64,000 nt of DNA from Cepaea nemoralis (Eukaryota > Mollusca > Gastropoda > Stylommatophora > Helicidae): positions 50,001-114,000 of the forward strand of contig JACEFZ010003484.1 in the NCBI GenBank assembly GCA_014155875.1, read 5' to 3'. Numbering within the stretch: the stretch's first letter is position 1; the number at the start of each line of letters is the position of its first letter. This document shows, piece by piece, positions 42,846 through 52,419 of this stretch. Made by a program: the position numbers and the translations under genes. Below the pieces are notes generated by a model, which saw only the letters and a program-made list of their open reading frames with translations, ran no database searches and was not told the origin of the DNA.

Positions 42846-43334
42846 ATGTTTGGTCCGGTGTCCTTCCACGATCAAACAGGACGGCTCTCAAACTGGATAA
42901 AAACCATATACAGCTTTTATATAGGTTCAGAATACTCGCTGCGGAAGTCTGTTGTCCGTAAAGTCACCTTCATCTTCGTCCCGGGACATGCGGGAGTCGA
43001 GGGAAATGAACGAGCTGACAAACTGGCTGGCTATGCACCCCCTGTAGATGGCCAGCCCATGGATCGTGCCGATGTTATTAACGTCCTTAAAGATTTGGCG
43101 AGAACAGAGGATTTTGACGTCAGTGATTCCACATCGCTGCCCAGGATGAAAGACCTGGGAGTAAGAATCGGCACAGCCAGACGCGAGAGGTACATCGGGA
43201 AAACAAAGTGCCTCGTCAACCAACACAGAACTGGTACTATTAGCCACCGGACGCTGATGCATATGCTGGGGGGAGGATCTGAGCGCCTATGGACATGTCC
43301 GGAGTGCAACGAAGATACCCCAACTGATAACTGA
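42846..43334 (+). CDS. RNase H domain and tail of a LINE (fragment)
   Basis: 162-residue frame with FIFVPGHAGVEGNERADKLA, the C-terminal RNase H motif with the HAGVxGNExAD signature, then a tail with RIGTARRERYIGK, QHRTGTISHRTLMHML and a CPECNED cysteine pair. A 7-bp repeat (AACTGAT)x4 at 43322-43352 follows immediately, a probable LINE tail. RT and the first RNase H aspartates are missing; the start is an accidental ATG. A second scrap of the family lies at 59.1 kb. Confidence 0.75.
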   Translation: MFGPVSFHDQTGRLSNWIKTIYSFYIGSEYSLRKSVVRKVTFIFVPGHAGVEGNERADKLAGYAPPVDGQPMDRADVINVLKDLARTEDFDVSDSTSLPRMKDLGVRIGTARRERYIGKTKCLVNQHRTGTISHRTLMHMLGGGSERLWTCPECNEDTPTDN

Positions 43335-43352
43335 TAACTGATAACTGATAAC
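43322..43352 (+). repeat. (AACTGAT)n LINE tail
   Basis: Four perfect 7-bp units, overlapping the end of the RNase H frame. Confidence 0.85.
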
Positions 43353-43399
43353 TCGGGGGATTCAAATGAAACCCTAAAAGTGTGATAGAAATTACAATA

Positions 43400-43868
43400 A
43401 CCATACTATGGTCTTGTGACCTGTCAATATTGTTGTTAAGGATATCGAGAGTGTTCAGCACGTGAAATCACGTGCAGACGAATACAGTGACATCATAAAC
43501 ACAGGTTAAAGATTTCCGCACCACTTTTGATGTGGACCAAAGAGGAGACACATTCTGTTATCCATTTTTTTTAAACCAGTGAAGGTGTGAAACCTATAGA
43601 AATTCATCAGCGAATACAGGTCAACAATGGTGATGCATGCCTGTCAGTCCAGCAAGCGTATGAATGGAGTCGGGCGTTTTAATACGGCGCGATTTCTGTG
43701 AAAAGATACAACAGTTGATGCCTGCGTTTTTACACACGCGACCAAGAGCATTTTTTTTTCTACAGGAATCCAAACACTTTATAGGCAATAGAGGACATGC
43801 ATTGAACGCGTTGGTGACTACATTGAAAGATGATGCATTTGCTCCTTACTTTTTCAGAATATATTCAG
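43400..43868. other. Unassigned, possible mariner-like scrap
   Basis: GTGAAACCTATAGAAATTCA, GATGCATGCCTGTCAGTCCA and TATGAATGGAGTCGGGCGTT (43585-43680) hint at the N-terminal region of another mariner-type transposase, but no continuous frame supports it. Confidence 0.3.
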
Positions 43869-43894
43869 CAACACACACACACACACGCACACAC

Positions 43895-43936
<42 letters not shown>

Positions 43937-43960
43937 ACACGCACACGCACACACAGAATT
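43869..43960. repeat. (CA)n microsatellite
   Basis: CA repeats with scattered CG and TA interruptions. Confidence 0.9.
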
Positions 43961-43984
43961 CAGTATTTCATTTGAAATCCCCTA

Positions 43985-44470
43985 ATATATAAAGCTTTCA
44001 GACAGAGCCAGAACTTTATAGAACGTTCAAATTGGAAAAGGACATTAAAGAGCTTTAAAATAGACCAATAATGATATAGAGCTTTCCATTAGGACAAGAA
44101 CTATATACCGATTTCAAATAGGGGAAAAATAATATAGTTTTCAAATTGGACAATAACTATACAGCAGACATAGCAAGAATAATGTAGAGAAATAAAACAT
44201 GTTAATAACTATGTTGAGCACTCGAAGAGGGTAAGAATTAATTAGAGCTCTGAATTAGGACAAACAGTTTGTAGATCTCGCAATGAAGACAAGAATTGTG
44301 TAGAGCTATGAAACAGAACATGAGCTGTTAGAACTATTAAATAGGACATGAGTTATGTATTGGATAATATTTATGTAGAGCTCTCAAATAGGACAAGAGC
44401 TATGTAGAGCTCTCAAATAGGACAAGAACTATATATAGATCTAAAAAAGCACAAAAACTACGTACAGGAC
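43985..44470. repeat. Old tandem repeat, ~30-50 bp degenerate unit
   Basis: The phrases TAGAGCTCTCAAATAGGACA, AAGAACTATATA, AGAGCTTTCCATTAGGACAA and CAAATTGGACAATAACTATA recur through the interval with variable spacing. Two adjacent units at about 44375-44425 are almost identical. No coding potential. Confidence 0.65.
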
Positions 44471-44559
44471 AATGTATAAACTACTAAACTAACATTGCGC
44501 AGTAAATCAGAAAACAGCCGCCTTGGAGAAATCCTAGGCTGGTGAAGCTTCGTCCCCAG

Positions 44560-44677
44560 GCTTTAGGTCATTGTTTTTTGTGGTTTTTTCGTTCTCTCGC
44601 TTTGAGCTCAAGCAACCATTTCTAATGCACAGACTGATTTTTGTGTGTGGATTATATTTAAACTGTTAGAAGGGATC

Positions 44678-44709
<32 letters not shown>

Positions 44710-45030
44710 CATCATGAAAATCATCATGGTGATTTTCACCAACATTACTTCTTCTTTGTATTTTTCTCCCGTTTGCTAGCTTTAAACTCAAACGTAGTCA
44801 ATACCCGTGTTACTACATCTTGTGCACTGGGATGATTTTTGCGTATGGATTAGCTTTCTCTGTTACCAGTGTCCCTCGCCATCAGAAGAACCCACTCCGA
44901 CTTCAGAGGTACATGTAATTTACGCCCCCAAGTCCAGAATGAGAAGACAAGATTTGTAGGGGTTGAACCGGCTACCTCAGCAGCAGCATACAGAGCGCTT
45001 TTCTCCATTTGGCCATGCAAACGTCCAGGA
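44560..45030 (-). mobile_element. tRNA-derived SINE, family S1, copy 2
   Basis: On the minus strand an A box (TGGCCAAATGG near 45011) and a B box (GGTTCAACCCC near 44962) start the element; the body includes the reverse of CCACTCCGACTTCAGAGGTA and TTACCAGTGTCCCTCGCCAT, as in copy 1 at 24.5 kb. An (ATC)n tract at 44675-44715 and a decayed further segment follow at its 3' side; the exact 3' end is uncertain. Confidence 0.65.
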
Positions 45031-45239
45031 GTTAGGTATTTCATTGTCAATAGTTTCCCCGCCCAGTGCCCAGAAAATAACATCAGGATAAGATTTCCAT
45101 GAAGCAGCAGAGTTCAGTCTGAAAATAGTTATCTCTCTGTGCACGAGAAAGCCATGGAGCCGGAAGAAGGTGGAGTGTGAGGTGTCCGTTGTTACGTCCC
45201 TCGGTGTTGCTTCTAGCCAGATTTGGTTTGGAAAATTAA

Positions 45240-45900
45240 AATAAGACAAAAGCACCCGAAGTATCTACACCCCCGAGTAGAACAGTGGAGATTACGGATG
45301 AAATAAGTGTCCGAAATTGTAATGAGATTTCTGTAACGTTGTTTGTAGAAATAACAAACGCGGATAATATTATTTGTGATATGGGAGATAATGATTTAAA
45401 GCTCTCTCAAGGGACGTAAACCAACTTATTAGATTTACTTAATTCAGTAATGTTTTATCATTGTGTATGAAAGTAATGCAATTTCAAAAGAATAAAAACA
45501 AACAAAGACAGCCAGTTTGCTGATGTCTTTGTGAAGACAATTTAATAATAATGTTCAACAGAAGAGTAAAAAGCTGCCGTTTGCGAAAACAAAACCAAAA
45601 ACTAGCCAAAGTTAAGCATATTGTGTAAAATAATTATCACGTAAACAAACATCGATAATCAAGAGGTAACATAAAGCAATTCAACTGTTTAGGAAATATA
45701 TTCACTAATCAACAAAAATGTCACACTCTGAATTAGCTTACAGCACTAGAATAATAGCGTAACAGGTTGATGGCATTTCCCAAACGCTGCTACGGGACAT
45801 AATCGCATAATACCAGAATGTTGATTATTGAATAATTATCTCCCCTTTGAGGATTAAAATAAACCAAAAATAAACAAGTACATGTATCTGTATATGGTAA
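45240..45900. other. No recognisable feature
   Basis: AT-rich unique sequence without open frames or repeats of note. Confidence 0.5.
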
Positions 45901-45906
45901 TCGAGG

Positions 45907-46090
45907 AAATGAAGTGGCACTGGCCTGCCGAACCCGTTATCTTGAGTTCGAATCGACATTGGGGCTAATTATTCTTTAATTTCCGGGACTCCCAGATGGA
46001 CACAGCTTGAGATGGGTTCCAGGTAATGTCTCCGGAAGTAAAGGGGGTGACTGTGATACTAACCACATCACTCAATGACCAGCAGTGGGG
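45907..46090 (+). mobile_element. SINE family S4, copy 1
   Basis: B box GAGTTCGAATC near 45952, then a body with CAGATGGACACAGCTTGAGA, GGGTTCCAGGTAATG, CCGGAAGTAAAGGGGGTGAC and CCACATCACTCAATGACCAG. The body aligns with 51.95-52.09 kb. The A box is poor. Confidence 0.55.
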
Positions 46091-46147
46091 CTTTCAAACT
46101 ATGGGTCTAGCAACATGTGTTCAATGCCTAAAGGTGTGTATCAGAGT

Positions 46148-46149
<2 letters not shown>

Positions 46150-46185
<36 letters not shown>

Positions 46186-46283
46186 CTGTCCGTCTGTCCG
46201 TCTGTCCGTCCGTCCGTCCGTCTGTCTGTCTTTCTGTCTGTCTGTCTGTATGACCATCCATTCTTCCATCCACTAGTCCGTGA

Positions 46284-46330
<47 letters not shown>

Positions 46331-46522
46331 CGTCCGTCCGTCCGTCTGTCCGTCCGTCCGTCCGTCTGTCTGTCTGTCTGTCTGTCTGTCTGTATGACCA
46401 TCCATTCTTCCATCCACTAGTCCGTGAGTCTGTCTGTCTGTCTACCCATCCATCAGTCAGTCTGTACCCATCCATCAGTCAGTCAGTCTGTATGTCCATC
46501 TGTCTGTATGTCTGTCTACTTA
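46150..46522. repeat. (GTCT/GTCC)n array with an internal duplication
   Basis: Two near-identical blocks, each with a GTCT/GTCC array followed by GTATGACCATCCATTCTTCC, ATCCACTAGTCCGTGAGTCT; the second begins about 145 bp after the first. The frames seen here (Ser/Val/Cys or Asp/Arg/Thr) are translations of the repeat. Confidence 0.9.
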
Positions 46523-46524
46523 TC

Positions 46525-47010
46525 ACAAGTAAACATTAATAAATACACATGTTTAATATTGAAAAACAAAACAAAAACAGTTAATCACATGTAAACACAC
46601 CAATAAATGTAGATGCTTGTATCATCATTAAACAGCAACACATGTACACTTATCCGATGTAAAATCCTCAGATACATAACATCCAAGCGTAAATAAATGG
46701 AGATGTGAGAGATTTAAACATTGTAAAATGCACATGTGTTTTATAAATATCATTAAATATAGATGTATCATAATTAAGCATCAATAATTGGAGATGTAAC
46801 TATTTACACATTTGAAAATACACAAGCATTATAGTTAAACACTAATAAATTTTGGGTGGCTCAGATGTGTGCCCCAATACATGTCGATGATTTAGTTTTC
46901 AAGGCAACCAAAATATAGGTATATAAGTGTAGACACTAATAAATATAGATATGTCCCACGCTAACATCAATAAATTTGATGTATCAGATTTTTACCATCA
47001 AAAATTGTAG
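46525..47010. repeat. Old AT-rich tandem repeat, ~50-60 bp unit
   Basis: AAACATTAATAAATACACAT, AACACACCAATAAATGTAGA, ATATCATTAAATATAGATGT, AAGCATCAATAATTGGAGAT and GACACTAATAAATATAGATA recur about every 50-70 bp. Strongly diverged. Confidence 0.6.
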
Positions 47011-47111
47011 GCTTGTCATTTGTAGGTGTACATACGGGTAGTTTACAAAGCAATACTAACTATATCCAGGACGTGGTCAAGAGCCCTTAATTTTTTAACG
47101 TGTTTTCAATT

Positions 47112-47340
47112 AACCTCATTGGCGAAGTGGATACGCCGCATGGCTCGCGTTCCGAAGGTTATGGGTTCGATTATAGGCTACGTTGTTCGGTTCAATGGTA
47201 CAATTTTCGCGGAGATTCGTGGGGATCGTCGCTGGAGCTACCGGATTCGGCAGGCCTCAGGGCGGAAATAGACCGCGGCATATAAGATTAAAGCCCTTCT
47301 TGTCATTTATACTGTTGGTTTTACCATGCTCTTGTCGTAT
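47112..47340 (+). mobile_element. tRNA-derived SINE, family S5
   Basis: A box TGGCGAAGTGG (47120-47130) and B box GGGTTCGATTA (47163-47173). The intervening sequence forms only a partial cloverleaf. The body continues with CGGAGATTCGTGGGGATCGT and CGGAAATAGACCGCGGCATA. A single copy is seen in this window. Confidence 0.6.
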
Positions 47341-47435
47341 GAAAAATATACTGAGGCTAACAAAGTTAGGAAGTGGATTAGGGAGGACAAAAGGCAACAT
47401 TTAGATGACGAAGAAGAAAAAGAATGCGATTCACA

Positions 47436-47746
47436 CTAGCTGGAGTCATGTGTTTTAGGAAATATCCGATGATACTCAGCTAGGTCCAACTGCAGCTTGC
47501 CGGTTCGAAGCTCGAGAAGCACTCGTTCGAAGTACCACTGCTCCAAACAGGAGTACCCGACAGGCCGGTGTCCAGCCTTGAACTTGTTGGCAATGAGTTG
47601 CTTGGAGTTGGTCAACAAAGGTAAGTGTCTAGCTGTGAGCATGCAGACGAATCGCTGGTAGAAGCTGCAGTACGGCCAGATGTTCTTATGTCGATCCTTC
47701 CAGAGCTTGACTCTAGCGATGCTGCGCTTCCGGATACGAGGATCTG
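47436..47746 (-). CDS. Candidate host exon, protein not recognised
   Basis: Minus-strand frame of about 103 codons with unusually even, GC-richer codon use compared with its surroundings: starts after a possible acceptor (CATCGACAG at about 47747) with PRIRKRSIARVKLWKD, continues YCSFYQRFVCMLTARH, ANKFKAGHRPVGYSCLEQWY, FERVLLELRTGKLQLDLAEY and ends at a TAG at 47436-47438. The frame stays open to 47795. It contains no transposon motif I know. If it is an exon it would be a terminal one. No homologue could be named from memory, so function is unknown. Confidence 0.35.
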
Positions 47747-47795
47747 TCGATGTCAACAAATAGAACTGTTTAAATGGCGAAGTGTGTGTGTATTA

Positions 47796-48104
47796 ATGCA
47801 TCAACATCTGCTGCCAGGCAGTGGCTCTTTTCATTCATATACATAATACCTCTAAAGTCGGAGTGAGTTCGCCTGGTGGCAAGAACACTGTTAATAGGGA
47901 AAGCAAATCCACACGCAACATTCAGTTCAGCACCACTGGAAGTATTGTGTTTGGACTACTCTTGAGTTCAAAGCGAGCCAGCGCAAAAAAGACATATAAA
48001 TAAACAGTTAAAAAATTGTCTCGAAACAGTTTCTTGCTTATGGCCTGTGATATGATAGCGCCATGATATGTTGTAGGCCTGAGAGCAGGCAGGAATAAGT
48101 GTCT
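47796..48104. other. No recognisable feature
   Basis: Unique sequence; a decayed S1-like phrase (AAGTCGGAGTGAGTTCGCCT near 47856) may be a SINE scrap. Confidence 0.4.
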
Positions 48105-48365
48105 TCATCATCATCAAGTGCCATACCGAAAGGCGTGGGCGGTCATGGTTCGCCATCTCACACAGTCACCAGAGTTTCGAATCAGGTCTGTGTTCTTGTC
48201 CCAACCATGCCATGCTGCCAAACCATCAAGGTATTTATCCCGTTGTCTTCCTCTTTCTCTCTTCCCATCAAGCTTGCCAGTTGTCACTAAATTTTCAAAT
48301 CCATTTCTCCTCATACATGTCCAAAACATCTTGACTGCCTACGTCTAATTTCTCCAATCAATCTC
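48105..48365 (-). pseudogene. RTE-like LINE 3' end with (ATC/GAT) tail
   Basis: Antisense: CMRRNGFENLVTTGKLDGKR, ERGRQRDKYLDGLAAWHGWD and WRTMTAHAFRYGT, followed by a short GATGATGATG tail (48100-48116). Same group as 28.8 kb. Only the last ~80 codons remain. Confidence 0.78.
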
Positions 48366-48727
48366 CCTTTTTCGTTTGTCTCTCGAAGGACTGTCTCATT
48401 TGATTGTCTGGACTAGTTATTACATACAATGGATGAATCCCCAAGAAACGGGTAGCAGAATCGGCTATCGTTACCAGCACACGATGACAAGTGACAAACT
48501 ATATAAATCTATATATAATTTACTTATCTGTTTCCTTGTTTGAACTTTGTTGAATACCGCGTGTATTGATATACAATGTTTCTGTCAGAGCTGTTACTGT
48601 CAGCACGTAGATCACACACAGAAATACCTACCCAGTGCACGAACGCCGTAACACCGGTCAAGCCCAAACATACACCAGAATAACCTGCATAAAATTTGGT
48701 GGAACTGCGGTAAAGCTGTGAAAGTTT

Positions 48728-49038
48728 AAACAATATATAATGACACAAAGTAGTGCAGCTTTACATAACAGAGTTACGACACATACAGAACGTTGCGGCG
48801 GTTAGCCTTCATCAGCAAACAAACACATTCACAAACACAACATACAGTCAAGGAGAACTCCTGTGACTACATTAGAAGGTGATGACAGGACGAGAGGAAC
48901 AAATGCATGGAAAAATGGAAGCAATGAAGAGGAAATGAGAATTGACAAAATGTTATTTGAAAAGAATGCTAGTCGAAGAAAATGTTTAATAGAAAAACTG
49001 TTTATAGAGAAAAAAAACCAAAAGCTGTATACTCACCT
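48728..49038 (+). repeat. Left arm of the inverted-repeat element
   Basis: Begins AAACAATATATAATGACACA and ends AAAAGCTGTATACTCACCT. It contains a 60-codon open stretch from 48863 that is mirrored in the right arm; its composition (Lys/Glu/Asn) gives no family clue. Confidence 0.9.
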
Positions 49039-49159
49039 CACGTACGGACCTGTGAATGTTTACGGAAATCTCAGGTGTATTTTTATAACGGTGCTGGATG
49101 TTACGGTACAGTGAACACATAGAAAGAAGGGGGCGGGGTAGGAGGCGTGTAAGATTGAC

Positions 49160-49273
49160 CACGGCCCCTTTGTGTTGTTGGTCTGAATGGACTGGTGTGT
49201 AGGAACACGCGTTCTACATAGACACACTTCAACAGACAAAATGCTAGTGTATGTTGACATGCAAGAAGAGAGA

Positions 49274-49331
<58 letters not shown>

Positions 49332-50201
49332 GAGAGAGGAGAGCGAGAGAGAGAGACAGAGAGAGACAGAGAGAGGAAAAGTGCCTGCGACCTACCACAT
49401 GGGGTATATTGTAACCTACGAAATAGTCAGTATGGTTGCTAGTCATACAACGCGCTTCAGGAGCCCCTCGCCCAGTCCTAGAGTTGTTGGGGTTGTGTAA
49501 GATCCAGCCACTAGCAATGCACGTGAAGAAGGTATGCACAGAGAGGCCAGATGTAAGAGGTGAGAGAGAGGGAGAGAGATAGTGAGAGAGGGCGCGCGAA
49601 AGGGGGGAGAGAGAGGGAGAGAGAGGGAGAAGAGAGAGGGGGAGAGGGAGGGAGAGAGAGAGGGAGAGAGAGAGGGAGAGAGATAGAGAGAAAGGGAGAG
49701 AGAGGGGGAGAGGAAGAGAGAGAGGGAGAGAGAGGGAGAGAGAGAGAGGGAGAGAGAGAGGGAGAGAGAGAGGGAGGGAGAGAGAGGGAGAGAGTGAGGG
49801 AGGGTGAGAGCGAGAGAGGGGGGGGGCAAGAGAGAGATCAAGGGAGAGAAAGCGCGAGAGGGAGTGAGAGAGGGAGAGAGAGAGCGAGAGAGGGAGTGAG
49901 AGAGAGAGGGAGAGAGCGAGAGGGTGAAAGAGAGAGAGGGAGAGAGAGAGAAAGAGAGAGAGAGAAAGAGAGAGAGAGAGAGGAAAAGTGCCTGTGATAT
50001 ACCACATGAGGCGTGTGGGGCGCGTCGGTCTACGTGTACGACGTTTCCCTCGTACTGTACCCTATGAAATAGTCAGTATGGTTGATTATTGCACAGTACA
50101 CTTCAGGAGCCTCTCGCCCAGTGTTTGAGTTGTTAGGGCTGTGTGAGATATAACCACTGGTAATACAAGTAAAGTGGGTGGGCACAGAGAAGCAAGATGT
50201 A

Positions 50202-50250
<49 letters not shown>

Positions 50251-50467
50251 AGTGCCTGTGATATACCACATGAGGCATGTGGGGCGTGTCAGTCTACACG
50301 TATGACGTTTCCCTCGTACTGTCCCCTATGAAATAGTCAGTATGGTTGATTGTTACAAAGCAAACTTCAGGAGCCACTCGTCCAGTGTACGAGTTGATGG
50401 GGCTGTGTGAGATCCAACCACTGGTAATACAAGTGAAGTAGGTAGGCACAGAGAAGCAAGATGTAAG

Positions 50468-50507
<40 letters not shown>

Positions 50508-50709
50508 GAAAACTGCATGCGATATACCGCATGAGGAATGCAGAGTGGGTAGGTCTACAAATGCGAGGCTTCACTCCTACTGTTCTCTATGGAATAGAGG
50601 CAGTAAGGTTAATTGCTATACCACGAATTTGAGGATCAAATCTTCTAGTGGTTGTGTTAAAATCAGGCCACCGGCAATGTAGTTGGAATATGTGGGTACA
50701 GAGAAGCCT

Positions 50710-50774
<65 letters not shown>

Positions 50775-50972
50775 GGTGCCTACGACACGCCCCTGATGTA
50801 TGTGGGGTCGGTCGGTCTACAAATACGAGGCTTCACTCATACTGTTCCCTATGGATTCGGGGCAGTAAGGTTGATTGTTATACAACGTATTTGAGGATCA
50901 AATCATCCAGTGGTAGTTTTAACATCAGATCCCTGGCAATATAGTTGGAATATGTAGGCACAGAGAAGAAAG

Positions 50973-51050
<78 letters not shown>

Positions 51051-51257
51051 GTGCCTACGACACGCCCCTGATGTATGCGGGGTCGGTCGGTCTACAAATA
51101 CGAGGCTTCACTCATACTGTTCCCTATGAATTCGGGGCAGTAAGGTTGATTGTTATACAACGTATTTGAGGGTCAAATCACTCAGTGGTTGTGTTAAAAT
51201 CAGACCACCGGCAATATAGTTGGGACATGTAGGCACAGAGAAGCAAGATGGAAGAGA

Positions 51258-51319
<62 letters not shown>

Positions 51320-51524
51320 TTGGAAAAGTGCCTACGACACGCCCCTAATGTATCCGGGGTCGGTCAGTCTATAAATACGAGGCTTCCCTCATACTGTCCC
51401 CTATGGAATAGAGGCAGTAAGGTTGATTGTTATACAACGTATTTGAGGATCAAATCACCCAGTGGTTGTGTTGAAATCAGACCACCGGCAATATGGTTGG
51501 AATATGTAGGCACAGAGAAGTGAG

Positions 51525-51565
<41 letters not shown>
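49160..51565 (+). repeat. Tandem repeat, ~245-290-bp units each with a (GA)n run
   Basis: Eight GA runs at about 49262-49377, 49557-49982, 50202-50248, 50469-50508, 50713-50770, 50977-51045, 51255-51320 and 51531-51564. Each is preceded by AATATAGTTGGAATATGTAG-like and GGCACAGAGAAGCAAGATG sequence and followed by GAAAAGTGCCTACGACAC or its variant, then GTCGGTCTAC and TACTGTTCCCTATGGAATAG. Early units (TATACCACATGAGGC type) differ from late units (ACGCCCCTGATGTATG type). Confidence 0.88.
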
Positions 51566-51567
<2 letters not shown>

Positions 51568-51570
51568 GGG

Positions 51571-51881
51571 AGGTGAGTATACAGCTTTTGGTTTTTTTTC
51601 TCTATAAACAGTTTTTCTATTAAACATTTTCTTCGACTAGCATTCTTTTCAAATAACATTTTGTCAATTCTCATTTCCTCTTCATTGCTTCCATTTTTCC
51701 ATGCATTTGTTCCTCTCGTCCTGTCATCACCTTCTAATGTAGTCACAGGAGTTCTCCTTGACTGTATGTTGTGTTTGTGAATGTGTTTGTTTGCTGATGA
51801 AGGCTAACCGCCGCAACGTTCTGTATGTGTCGTAACTCTGTTATGTAAAGCTGCACTACTTTGTGTCATTATATATTGTTT
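51571..51881 (-). repeat. Right arm of the inverted-repeat element
   Basis: Starts AGGTGAGTATACAGCTTTTG and ends GTCATTATATATTGTTT; reverse complement of the left arm over its whole length. Confidence 0.9.
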
Positions 51882-51944
51882 TAACCAGAATAACCTAGAC
51901 ATCAACTGAGTGGGGATTTTCTTTTTCAAATTTAGCATCGGAAA

Positions 51945-52090
51945 TTTCCTATAGAGATTCGAATCCGCCTCGAGACGGATCTATAAATCTGACCTTGGCT
52001 TCCAGATCAACCATGTCAAAAATGGTTACCAGAAAATGCATTCGGGAGTAAAGGCAACGGTTTGACATTGACCGCATAACCATGAAGTGG
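51945..52090 (+). mobile_element. SINE family S4, copy 2
   Basis: B box GATTCGAATCC near 51957; body with CTTCCAGATCAACCATGTCA, AATGGTTACCAGAAAATGCA and GGGAGTAAAGGCAACGG, GACATTGACCGCATAACCAT aligns with the 45.9-kb copy. The A box is not recognisable. Confidence 0.5.
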
Positions 52091-52419
52091 AGATTGGTCT
52101 ATACATATATATGTCTAGCACTATCTTTTACACCCGCTTTACATGGTGTAAATCGGTCCTTGAATTTGCTTTCTTTACATGGATCAATACACTCCTTCGC
52201 CCGTATCCGAAAAGGATGGACATTGGATCCACTATCCTAGGATACATGAGAGTGGGTGGTTTGCAAAAGGCAAAATTGGATACCATTGATTGATATCTTG
52301 AATTCAGTCAGGTCTGTTGACAGATAGCATAGGACGTCGTACGTGTAAGCCACTCTGCTGTTTGGTTTGAACCCACCAAATTGATGTCCCGTCCCCTTTC
52401 CTCTCTATGAACTTGATGT

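Larger units (their letters stand above)
48687..51883. mobile_element. Inverted-repeat (foldback-like) element with minisatellite core
   Basis: Two arms of 311 bp, 48728-49038 and 51571-51881, are inverted copies without a difference that I could find. The 13-bp sequence ACCAGAATAACCT occurs directly at 48674-48686 and 51884-51896 and may be a target duplication. Between the arms are tandem units with GA runs. The only frames are the arm-encoded Met-Thr-Thr-Leu-Glu-Gly sequence and GA-repeat translations. A diverged arm copy exists at 29.97-30.17 kb. The class is unknown; 13-bp duplications are unusual for DNA transposons. Confidence 0.65.

Noticed and set aside
43585..43690. A third mariner-type transposase start
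   Set aside because: Only isolated phrases suggest it; no continuous frame or terminus supports it.
47112..47185. A functional tRNA gene
   Set aside because: Cloverleaf is only partial, and a non-tRNA body follows, as in SINEs.
49060..50007. Ser/Leu frame of 315 codons and Arg/Glu frames
   Set aside because: Produced by GA/CT microsatellites of the minisatellite core.
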